From contig CM060732.1 in assembly GCA_030704615.1 (NCBI GenBank), positions 69,173,053-69,237,052 on the forward strand: DNA of 64,000 bases. The letters run 5' to 3'. This DNA is from Takakia lepidozioides. Its lineage: Eukaryota; Streptophyta; Takakiopsida; Takakiales; Takakiaceae. Below, piece by piece: positions 54,470 to 64,000 of this stretch; position 1 is the first letter of the stretch, and each line of letters begins with the position of its first letter. The notes beneath the pieces were generated by a model. The model was not told the origin of the DNA, did no database searches, and saw nothing but the letters and a program-made list of their open reading frames with translations. A program made the position numbers and the translations under genes.

Positions 54470-57100
54470 AGATAATCAATAGACCATCAGCAGCCCACAA
54501 TACTCAGCAGACCATGATATTTAGCAGACACTCATACCTTAGCAGACAATCTGGACTTCAGCAGATAAAAACATTCAGAAGACCTAATTATGGACGTATG
54601 CAGTCTGCTGAAGTCTTCCACAGATGAGCAGACTACGCGACAACACAAGAAATAGGTCTGTCGGCTTCACCACAAGTCGGTTCATACGGGAGCTGGCTGC
54701 AGTGCAGCAAAACACACATGATCCATTGGGCATTCGGAGCTCTAAGATCTCTCAGCAGACCACAACACTCAGTAGACCATGGCAATGAGCAGACGACTGC
54801 CTTTAGCAGACTCCAGAGACTGGGGCAGAATAACTAAGAGACCGAACTATGGACGTGCATAGTCTGCTGAAGTTTAGCAGACTGATCGATAGTAGTATAA
54901 AAAAAATGCAGAAAATTGCAGGAATGGTTTGATAGCATTACCTCGTCAAGTATGTTGCCCGCATCGCCATCATGCATGGCATTCAACCACTTTTCTTTGG
55001 CTTCCCGAATACTTGATGTTATCCGTCATGTCTGCACATATCTGAAGAAAAAGGGGAAGAACTGCGGATCGTCTTGGGGTGGGCAGACCGGTGGGAGAAC
55101 GCCAAACCAAAGTAGGTGCAATGTTCCCGGGCAGGCTGGACCAGCAGACTTGTGGGTGGTCTTTTCAGGTCCCATATTCGGTCTGCCGCAGACCAGGTGC
55201 CTCTGGGGTGTGGGCAAGAGAGGTGTTGTCGTCGAGGCTGTCTATGAGCATGTCCAAGTTTGTCCTCACAGATAAGGCAATATCCATTGCACTGGACAGT
55301 GGACCTTGCCCTTCGAAGTCATTATTTCGGATGATGTCGGTACGCTCGGCAGACCGGCCGGGCAGAACATCGGCAGACTCAGACTCACTGGAGGAACTGA
55401 TAGGTATAGTCTGCCGGGACTTTCTGGTCTGGCGCGCATCGAGCGGATTCCCATGTAGGCCCGCAATGCTTGCATCCCAAGCAGAACTTGCCTTACGTGC
55501 TTCGGACGGACCCCCCTGCAGGACTGACAGATTTGCATCGCGAGCAAACCTTGCCGCTTTCGCTCCCGCTTTTTTTTTTGCCCCATCACTGAATTTTCAC
55601 TTGCGGGGAGGCACAGGCACTTCCTCCAGTCTGCACAGTTGCATCCTTGCAGCAGCCCGCCAGTACCGTTGGCGCAATTCCTCTGTACTTCGCGGAATTG
55701 GGTTTGCGCCGCGACTATTGAAAACAGCCTCATCTTTAGCTTTGTGCGATACCGGTATGGGCCATGACTTGAAATTTGGTGGAATGGTGCCCTTGCAACC
55801 TATGTCCACACAATGGCGGTTCAACTGGATTTTATCCTTTATGGCTTCCTCACATAAAGGACATCTGAGCCTATCCTTCTTCCATTCTGGGTTCTCCTCC
55901 TTGGCTACATGGAGATCAATACATGCTTCCACTATTTTGCGATCATACTCCTTTGGCGAGTACCAATATCTTCGCAGCTTCTTCAAACGCGTGACGTGCA
56001 CAAAGTCGATCCAGTCGGGTCCGCCCTTCGCGCAGGCTTCCTCCATCGCCTATACAACACAACAAAAAGGCAGAGGGACCAACAAAAGGGAGAAGTGCAA
56101 AGAATGGAGGAAAACAGAAAGTGCGAGAACCGGCGAGAACGAACACTACATATGAGGACAGACAGAGAAGCCACAGCAGAAGACGAGGAACGCAACGGGC
56201 TACGGAAGCAACGGTCTTGGCGACTATTGGGGTCTAAGATGACTCTCCAAATCTGCGCGCAGAAAGAAGTCTGCGCAAGGAAGAGAGACGTTGACATAAA
56301 AACAGACCACAGCACCGGCGGGAAGACGAAGTTGAAGTTCAAGCTGACCCGGGAGCGGAAATGCAGTACACCCACGGCACGACGTGGCACGCCATGATTG
56401 ACGCCGCCACCGCCGCCATTGCATTTACTAGGTCTACCCAGTGCACAGCAGATCGAGTGAATAGCAGATAGAGTCCAGCAGACTAGAATCAGCAGAGCGA
56501 TTTGAGCAGACCAACACGTAATCCACTAAGCAGGTCCACCCAACTGCAACAGGCTGACGACGAAACAGATTATACAAAACAGACAAACTGGTAGGTCAAC
56601 AGACTGGCAGGTCAACATGGTCATTGTTCTGTCGCCCTTTGTAACAAGCTGCAGGCAGACTAGACTGACGGTGCGACAGAGACAACAGACTAGCTGAAAA
56701 GACTGGCAGAACAATAGACTGGTAGACGGAAGGGTATACAGCCAAATTTTCGACGCGGCACCATGGTTTCACAGTAGACCAGCGTACACAAACGCCGCAA
56801 GACCGTTGTCAGGACAGACTAACATCACAACAGACTCACGAACATATTTCAGGCCGATGTGAGGACACAGCCTCCCGAAGAGGCTCCGATTACCAGACCA
56901 ACGAAGCAAGACACACGAAGCAACATACATATGGGTATCCAGGCCGACAAGTATTTGCTGTCGAACCCGACTTTTTTACAGGGAGACCCATACTACAGAT
57001 GTGAGATAGTTCAGGAGTCTGAGGCTAACACAGCCCAACAGACACAATTGACAGACTGACGATAACTCTGCCCAAGACACACATAACACTTCATGGCTGG
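54470..57100. repeat. CAGAC-motif regions at the right side of the MULE
   Basis: 54470-54890 and 56440-57060 are crowded with AGCAGAC, ACAGAC and GTCTGCTG in both orientations, outside the exons. 57100-57630 has no recognisable gene. Confidence 0.55.
55597..56046 (-). CDS. hypothetical MULE-encoded protein, N-terminal exon with a zinc-finger-like motif
   Basis: 149 codons from an ATG at 56046. Reads VTRLKKLRRYWYSPKEYDRK, then RLRCPLCEEAIKDKIQLNRH with a following CVDIGC, a CxxC-x12-H-x5-C arrangement that may bind zinc. It ends with a stop at 55597. After a run of A residues, another stretch (GAKAARFARDANLS, SSSESESADVLPG) reads on toward 55200. It is probably the start of the minus-strand gene set that continues to Ulp1. 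Family unknown. Confidence 0.45.
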   Translation of the reverse strand: MEEACAKGGPDWIDFVHVTRLKKLRRYWYSPKEYDRKIVEACIDLHVAKEENPEWKKDRLRCPLCEEAIKDKIQLNRHCVDIGCKGTIPPNFKSWPIPVSHKAKDEAVFNSRGANPIPRSTEELRQRYWRAAARMQLCRLEEVPVPPRK

Positions 57101-57629
57101 ATATGGGATTTGCAATGTTTTTACACACCCTCATGTGCATATGCTTTGGCGATTTTTGCTATCATCTTGCCCATGGGTTACCGTTCCAAACTGAGGAGGT
57201 GATCTGACGGACGGATGCGGCTACCTCAACATGAATAATTATAAAATTGAACGACACCATATCCCAAATGTAAACTAAGGTCGTCTTTAGGCAGACTTGT
57301 AATCGGTCCGCCCAGTGGAATAAATCCTAACAACACATTGGCCATTTTGCGATGACCGGACAGAGGCCAAACCAAGTGGGTAAAACGCATTACATGTACA
57401 ATGAAATCGCAAAAACGGCCCCACCAGCAACAAAAAAAATGACGAAAATAGTGGAAGCATATGCACGATCGTGGCTGTAGGGCTCCGACTCCTCTCCTGC
57501 CCTTCCACATCATGACAAAATGTCACGAAAACACAAAGACACGAACACTGTGCCAGGCAACGACTACCGCCCGCACGCACCGCAGTTTCGTACAACAAAG
57601 AGCAACATCCTGATGGCAATGGCGAGATA

Positions 57630-57926
57630 AGCTCCCAAATTGGAGGGCTGTGATGGGATTCATCCTGGACGGCCCAGATCTTGCGGGCGGGCGGACTACC
57701 GGGAGCGGACCTGCCGCAGTGGACTAGCCCCAGCGGACAGGCCGCAACGGAGCAGCCAGTGGACGGACCCCGGGAGGGGCAGCCGCAGCAGCAGCGGCGG
57801 GCGTGGGCGACCGCGGGCAGCGGCGGGTGAGGGGCGCGGTAGGGGGGCGCCCCTCGTCCGGACAACGGGCCCACCGTCCTTCTCGCACGGTTGCATTCAT
57901 GACCCTATTATTGTAAAATGAGAGGC
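57630..57926 (-). repeat. right TIR of the giant MULE
   Basis: Inverted counterpart of 33687-33980, ending ATTATTGTAAAATGAGAGGC directly before the 9 bp duplication TGAAACTAA (57927-57935). Confidence 0.9.
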
Positions 57927-58526
57927 TGAAACTAATGTCAAAAGCCGACCAGATTTCCGAGCCACAAATTCTAAGGGTAAAAGAACTTATGTCTGTTTCT
58001 ATCGATTTTCTATAGGTGGAGTCTGATCCTGGGCTGAAAGCTAGAAAACAATTTAGATTAAGTTACCATCTCGAGGTCGTTGGAGTGCTGAGACGACAAA
58101 CGTAAAAGCAAAGACATTGAGGGAACAGACGAACACACTTCCTTCCGTTCTTTGATTAACACAGTTTTACACAAAATTGACTTATGAGGGTGAGTAACCA
58201 GCATTGATACAACTTTTCTAATGGGAAGTAAGTGGCTGAATGAGGTCTTGTGAGTACGTTTAAGGGTGTTGTCTGATGATGAGTCGGGCATGACAGACGG
58301 CTAATGAACATGCAAGTGTTTTGGAATCTGGAAACGCTACAACCTCGAGCAGCGCTGTGGTAATTAGCTTCACTACTACAACCTCATTTACTGTGTATTT
58401 CTACTTTCTAGGACTTTGCATGCCACTCCTTGTTACAGTGTTGGTTTGTTACTCTCTCTCTCTCTCTCTTTTCCCTGCAAGGGAAGTCTCACAGTAGACT
58501 TCTAATGATGAAAATTGATTTGTGCA

Positions 58527-58582
58527 GAGGCTTTTCAACAGTTTGAACAAATGCATCAAGAAGGTGTGAAGGCAGACATGGG
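58527..58582 (+). pseudogene. PPR repeat scrap
   Basis: AEAFQQFEQMHQEGVKAD, about half a PPR unit, preceded by GCAG. Too short to say more. Confidence 0.4.
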
Positions 58583-59569
58583 GCGGGGTGGCATGATGTA
58601 GGGTTAGATAGGGTGAGAGGAGCTGAGGCTACATGTAGTGGGGTTACACTTTTGGGGTTACAGTGGTGAGGATTAATTTACTGTGAGCTGCTTGTTTGAA
58701 AGACGTTTTCTTCTTCAAGTTGGCCAAAAGTTGTTTGATAGATCTTCTGTTTCACAGGACAATGAATGCAGGTACTACTTTGGTGCAACCGCACATACTC
58801 CAGCTTACCATGTCCATATATAGTTCAAATTGACATACGGATATGATATAATTCATGTTTCTCACATGTGAACTGGTAGCAAACTGGAGGCCCAATGCAT
58901 GCAAAGGAACAGACAGAACCCCAAGTTGGGCCACAGTCTCAACCTACAAAACTCTGCACCAACCCATAGCTCAGCACCAGAGCTGGCATAATCATGTGGA
59001 TGTGTCTACAACACACACAATGTCATGTACATAAAGCTTGTTAACTCAACGAACAATAGTCCAATAATTTAGGGCAAACAGAAAAAAACTTAACACTCAA
59101 AAATCACATGCCCATGATAATGATCAGCATGACAAATCCTGGAAACACCCTTCCACTTCCCAGATAAGTACGAGGTGATTGCCAACTGCCTACAAGAGTT
59201 TGGGCTGTCTAGCACAACCTGTGTAGCCAACTTACACTCTCATACCTCAGAATCAACGAAGTGAAGTTGCCCTTTTCCCCAGGCATAACAGCACGGAACT
59301 TGCACCAACTGACATGAAAAAAAAACTGGCAGACAAAAATCGGAAAGTTCATGCCAGATGTCCACACAGCAGAAACAGACATAGTGAGAGAGGTAGGCCA
59401 GGCTGAGGGCTGTCTCTTTAGGCTCGTATGGGAACCTCGGGGCACTAAACCCGAACCAGGTTGAGTGTTAGGGGGTGCAATGCTGCCGCCAATGGCTGGT
59501 AGGACTGGATGGACACAGGCTTTGCTGGTACTAGTAATTGTGCTCTAGAAGACATGCATCTGGTTGGTT

Positions 59570-59720
59570 CTCTGCTTTGGTACAGGCGTGGGTTCCAATT
59601 GCTATTTGTTGGCTAGTTGGCACTATGTGCTAGACTTTTTGAATTTGCTGACAGGGACAGACACTCGTTGCGTCTCCTGCTTTTGGCATGTAGTTATTGA
59701 CATTCAGCAGTTGGAATCCG
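59570..59720. repeat. dispersed block e, copy 2
   Basis: Diverged relative of 32880-33050 (TTGCTATTTGTTGGCTAG, GAATTTGCTGACAGGGACAG, TCTCCTGCTTTTGGCA). Confidence 0.5.
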
Positions 59721-60519
59721 ACCTTTACTTGTATCATTGTTTCCCAAGCAGCCCTTCCGCTGACGATTAATCTAATGTACTGAGTGAGCACCCCAGAACT
59801 TCCGAGCCTTCGAATTCGACATTTCAGCTTCCTTCGCTTCAAACTCAAGTTGGACCTTCTCCTCACATAACTACTGCAGACCAGACAGAGCGAAGAATTC
59901 CGCCTCATCGTTGACGGCCGTTGCATTGCCAACCCAACTCACACCCTCTCTCCCTCTCTCTCCGATTGAGCCCTCAACTCTCACCGGAAAATAAACATTT
60001 CAGAAACGGACGGTAGGTAGGTAAACGAACGTACACATACACATACACATGTATACATATATATCTATACATAGCTAAATACCTGCCAGGTATCAAGGTA
60101 GGTAGGTAGAGCATATAGGTATGCCGTAGATTTCTCAGGTAATTTTGGATAACGTAAGTAGAAAGCAGTGTGTGTGAGACTTTGATCAAACTGTCAAATG
60201 CGGCATCTCCGCATTGCTTGCTACATTCCTTGTGAATTCGAGGATTTGAAAGACAGTTGATAGTTAAACAGCCATTCAGACAACCAAGCCATCACCCTTG
60301 TTGACAGTTATCATTTTTGACGGCCGTTGCATTGCCAACCCAACAAGCAGATTTTGCTACCCAACAAGAGTCGCCTACTCCTCCCTCATATGGAACTCCT
60401 AAGAAGTAAATATTTCAATTTAAATCTAGAACCCTCATTATTTCCAGTGACGGTGGGAGAGTGTGTGAGTCGGAAGATTGGAATTAGATTCTCACTAAGG
60501 AATAAGGAGAATGGTGTGG

Positions 60520-60660
60520 CATGTGGTGAAAACAGGCAGGGTTATAGCAGTGGATGTAAATGAAGGGCGGCTGCGTATCCTCACAGAGGCCGCTCAGCAG
60601 CAGGGCGTGGATGACATTGTCACTTCATGCCACTAGACGACCTTCGTGATTTTGCGGTGC
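60520..60660 (+). pseudogene. orphan exon of a NOP2/Sun (RsmB-like) RNA m5C methyltransferase
   Basis: Reads VKTGRVIAVDVNEGRLRILT, EAAQQQGVDDIVTS and, after a 1 nt frame change and TAG at 60634-60636, DDLRDFAVPMN. This matches the SAM-binding region of plant RsmB-type proteins (from memory, xMDVNEGRLRIL followed by a D-L-R-x-F-A stretch). The upstream AAPGGKT motif and downstream catalytic Cys exons are not seen nearby, so this is a fragment. Confidence 0.6.
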
Positions 60661-61041
60661 CCATGAATCCTTTAGTTAATTTTTGCTGATGTTTAGCCAT
60701 GCTTTTCTTTTCCAACCATAAGTTACAGACTGCCATGGTTTTGTCAGGTTCAGTCCACATCATATGGCAATCTTCAAGACTTGAAGCCTAGAGAGCTTGC
60801 ATGATGTTCAAATTTAGGAATTTGGGATCTCTTGTTGATTTGCGGTGTATTGCTACAAAATGGTTGTAAACAAAACATTTAGACAGTTTAATTATCGACT
60901 ACATGGTCGCATTTGTCACTATTGTCTTCGGCAAGTAATAGAAGAGGCCCTGGAGTTTAATGCGCAATCAGCGGGGCTGCCTACGTGGCCCCCCCCCCCT
61001 GGCGGCTCCTGCGTTGGTCACGGTCGCCGCGACGCATCGCT

Positions 61042-62500
61042 CCATGTGCAACATCCTACGAACAATTGATTTGCAGAAATGGTAAGAGGGATGAATCGTA
61101 CCTTGTGGTGATTTGTCCCGAAGGTTGCATCGCATGCAACGATACGCGCATGTCCCAATTGAAGCATTATCTACTTCTGCCACTCAGTTTGAATGCCAAT
61201 AGTGAATGTCAAATCTCCATCGTAATGCTTGAAGGTTGGCGCCAATGTTTCTTCTCGATAGAAGAAGATTGATGCGGGGTTCAGGTCTTTCCACATGTGG
61301 ACGCTGTCGGCATCGTTGGCATGCTTTTTGAACGTCTGCCACGCCCGTTTCTCAGCCAGGTTGCGGACAACTTGCTCGAGGAGGAAATCATCACGTGTCC
61401 ATGCATCTCCCAAACCTGTGTTGTTCATGACATGCTCCTTGTGTTCCATCATGATTCGTGCGACCGTGAGGCCTCGACACAAACACTCAACGACCCAGGC
61501 TTTCAATTCCTGGCTAATGCGGGGTGCGTAGGCTGCCTGTGTGTTCTTGAACTCTGCGGTCTTGCCATGGGAGGGTTTCCCTAGGGCATCGATGTGCTCT
61601 ATGTTGTTGTAGTATGTGAGGACACAAATGTCTGGGGCAAGATAAGATTGCTGCACTTTGAAACGACAAAGACACCCGCGCTTGTACAACTCTCCGTAGT
61701 CCGACTTCTTCCTTCTCGGGCCTTTATGCGGGTGTTTAGTGTCAGCACCCACATCCGGACCTCCACGCTTTTGTTTTGGATCTTCGACAGTTGCATTGAC
61801 CGTGCGCTTGTCGTCGGGTCCGTAGCAGCATTGATACCTATCAAATGGAATTCAAAGCCAAAATATCAACTTATGGACTTATGGAAACCACTGTCGGAGA
61901 CAAATACAAATCACAACAACAATGCAGTGAGATCCCTAAACCACAATGAGGATGGTGCACACATGATACTGCTCAAGAAGGTGTTCCCTCTGGGAGCTTT
62001 CCGCACTTCGGCGTCCACTTTACTGTGCACATGTACCCAATATTGAGTGGGGCAGTCCTCCACACTCTCCTCTCCATGGACAAAGTCCACAACTCTATCC
62101 CAAGGTATACAGGCCTTTTTAACACGCACTTGCACCCCCCTAAACCCATATTGCGTTTCACACTTCCAATGGATGTTCTTATTGTTGAAAGGTCCTGGTT
62201 TCGGTGTTTGCAGATTTTGTCGAAGAGGGCGTATAAGCCGGCTCTCAAATTGCTGAATGTCGTCGGCTTCCGCTCCTACGTCCATGCCCTGTACAGTGCA
62301 GAACACACGCTCCAGAAGAACCTGCAACGAAAGCGCCGCAGGACACGATCGAGAACGTGCACGGAGAAACAGGACCCACGGCTGGTGGCAGATGGCAGGC
62401 GGCAGAGATAAGGCCCTAAATTGGAGGGCTGCGATGGGATTCGTCGTGGACGGCCCAGATCTTGCGGGCGGGCGGACACGCGGACACGCGGACTAGAGGG
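61042..62500 (-). mobile_element. second MULE copy, truncated
   Basis: Minus-strand relative of 33,900-35,310. It holds the TIR inner part (62404-62490), the N-terminal exon MDVGAEADDIQQFES (62286 down to 61911) and the second exon to AFTIGIQTEWQK (61752-61171). At about 61045 it stops inside the first part of the catalytic domain, next to a C-rich run (60990-61003). The outer TIR is also missing past 62500. The second exon has Glu (GAG) where copy 1 has TAG, and copy 2 has its own stop near 61171. Confidence 0.85.
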
Positions 62501-62581
62501 AGCGCACACAAGGGCCCTACTAACTAAGTTATTAGGGTTACTTGAACGGGCCGCAAGAAACAAGATACGGGGAATATACTG

Positions 62582-64000
62582 ATGGCAAGGTATGTGAAGC
62601 AGGGATATTATAGGGAAACCCTTGAGACCTTGGACACTACCCTAGATGACATGTATGCCAAATGCGAGAGCATCGAGGATGCAAAGGGAGTGCTCAACAA
62701 TATGGCTGAACGAAATGTGGTTTCATGGGGTGCAATGATAGCAGGGTATGCCCAGCAAAGGTTTGGGATGGAGGCTTTGGAGATCTGTGAGCAAATGATG
62801 CAGGATGGGGTGAAGCCCAACCAAGTCACATTTGTCTGCATTTGCAATGCGTATGCCAGCCTGGGAGCTCTGGAAAAGGGCAAAGAGGTCCATGCTGACA
62901 GCACGAAAGCTGGAATTGTGCCAAATATCGTCTTGGATACATCCCTTGTCGACAAGTATGCCAAATGTGGGAGCCTCAAGGATGCAAAGGGAGTGTTCGA
63001 CAATATGCCTGTGCAGATATGCCAAGCATGGCTTTGGAATGGAGGCTTTGGAGACCTATGAGCAAACGATGTGGGAAGGGGTGAAGCCCAACCAGATCAC
63101 ATTGGTTTGCGTTTGCAATGCATGTGCCAGCCTGGGAGCCCTAGAAAAGGGCAAAGAGGTCCATGCTGACATCATGAAAGCTGGAATTGTGCCAAATGTC
63201 ATCTTGAACACTACCCTCGTGGACATGTATGCCAAATGCGGGAGCATCAAGCATGCAGAGGGGTTGTTCGACAATATGGCTAAACGAAATGTGGTATCGT
63301 GGGCTGCAATGATCACAGGATACGCCCAGCATGGGTGTGGGATGGAGGCTTTGGAAACCTATGATCAACTGATGCAGGAAGGGGTGAAGCCCAACCAGTG
63401 AACATTCGTGTGTGTTTGCAATGTGTGTGCCAGCCTGGGAGCTCTGGAAGAAGGCAAAGAGGTCCATGCTGACATCATGAAAGCTGGAATTGTGCCAAAT
63501 ATCATCTTCGATACTACCCTCATCGACATGTATAGCAAGTGCGGGAGCATCAACAACGATGCAAAGGGAGTGTTTGAAAATGTCTGAACGAGATGTGGTT
63601 TCATGGAATGCAATGACCGCCAGAATGGTTGTCGTAGGGAGGTCCTACAACTATTTGAAGGGATGCAAAAGGAAGGCTTGAAGCCAAACAATTTCACCTT
63701 TATGTGTTCTCTCTGCATGCAGCCATGGGGGGCCTACTAGATGAAGGCAGACACTTCTTTGATTCCCTGAGTCAAGATCATGGCCTGACTCCAACAGTGC
63801 AGCACTTAGGCTGCATGGTGGACCTTCTTGGCCATGCAGGGCGATTGGACGAGGCAGAGGATTTGATCAATAAAATGCCAATCAAACTGGATGTTGGGGT
63901 GTGGAGGGCCTTGCTTGGTGCCTGCAGGAGTCATGGCAATGTGGAGGTGGCAGAGCGTGCGGCAAAATGTTTTCTCGAGTGGGATGGACAAGATGCTGGA
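62582..64000 (+). pseudogene. PPR pseudogene, continues past the window edge
   Basis: PLS triplets with repeat starts at 62813, 63084 and 63386 (VKPNQVTFVCICNAYASLGA; VKPNQITLVCVCNACASLGA). There is a frame change near 63010, a TGA at 63399-63401 and another shift near 63583. From 63640 the L2/S2 and E region reads LDEGRHFFDSLSQDHGLTPT, HLGCMVDLLGHAGRLDEAED and WRALLGACRSHGNVEVAERA up to the last base. It begins abruptly 80 bp after the truncated MULE, so the 5' part may have been lost with that insertion. Confidence 0.82.

Larger units (their letters stand above)
33687..57926 (+). mobile_element. giant Mutator-like element (MULE), 24.24 kb, with nested gypsy element
   Basis: Both ends read inward GCCTCTCATTTTACAATAAT and continue as ~295 bp GC-rich inverted repeats. 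The flanks carry a perfect 9 bp direct duplication, TGAAACTAA, at 33678-33686 and 57927-57935, the hallmark of Mutator transposition. Without the nested 11.4 kb gypsy element it would be about 12.9 kb. A MULE transposase lies on the plus strand (34102-37310). Genes on the minus strand run toward it: a hypothetical gene with a possible zinc finger (from 56046), more exons, and a Ulp1 protease. Ulp1-bearing MULEs are known (Kaonashi-type). This copy has a nonsense codon in the transposase and a disrupted Ulp1. Confidence 0.92.
57936..60519. other. intergenic, small repeats and a PPR scrap
   Basis: No intact gene. (TC)n lies near 58448-58470. Block e copy 2 is at 59570-59720. ACACAT/ATAC microsatellites are near 60033-60075 and GTAG repeats near 60095-60110. 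A 26 bp direct repeat GACGGCCGTTGCATTGCCAA occurs at 59914 and 60318. Confidence 0.5.

Noticed and set aside
57640-57921. Open frames on both strands at 57.6-57.9 and 33.7-33.97 kb
   Set aside because: These are GC-rich TIRs; stop codons are rare there by composition.

Overview
This is nuclear DNA of a land plant, probably seed-free and most likely a fern or lycophyte. The reasons are spliced genes with GT-AG introns, a plant mitochondrial ferredoxin, a chloroplast/bacterial-type NOP2/Sun methyltransferase exon, many PLS/DYW pentatricopeptide repeat (PPR) sequences, and nested LTR and Mutator-like elements. The species cannot be fixed from the sequence alone.

Layout. (1) 0-5 kb: a single-exon mitochondrial [2Fe-2S] ferredoxin gene (minus strand) among short dispersed repeats. 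(2) 4.8-18.5 kb: decayed PPR genes, one cut by a 5.2 kb Ty3/gypsy chromovirus (5414-10610, target duplication TGAGC) whose 3' LTR carries a further poly(A)-tailed insertion. One PPR locus contains six ~300 bp PLS triplet copies in tandem. (3) 19-21 kb: a terminal-inverted-repeat (TIR) element and a tRNA-derived SINE. (4) 20.8-31.5 kb: the gene-rich core. It holds a 10-exon cytosolic aspartyl-tRNA synthetase (523 codons), a 6-exon TTC1-like TPR co-chaperone (316 codons, minus strand), and a NatC auxiliary subunit NAA38 (LSm fold) divergently arranged from TTC1 across about 245 bp. All exon phases close without error. (5) 33,687-57,926: one very large (24.24 kb) Mutator-like element with ~295 bp TIRs and a perfect 9 bp target duplication (TGAAACTAA). 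It carries a MULE transposase on the plus strand and, convergent to it, a minus-strand gene set that includes a Ulp1-type SUMO protease. (6) Inside that Ulp1 gene sits a recent 11.4 kb Ty3/gypsy element (38,547-49,913). Its pol region carries a C5 cytosine DNA methyltransferase domain between protease and reverse transcriptase, and a PHD finger after the integrase. (7) 58-64 kb: an orphan NOP2/Sun exon, a truncated second copy of the MULE, and another PPR pseudogene that runs off the window.

The most interesting system is the nest itself. A transposon carrying a deSUMOylase-type protease has been hit by a retrotransposon carrying a DNA methyltransferase and a chromatin reader. All three cargo domains act on silencing-related marks. 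Both elements now have broken reading frames here, so this copy is a fossil of the system and not a working unit.
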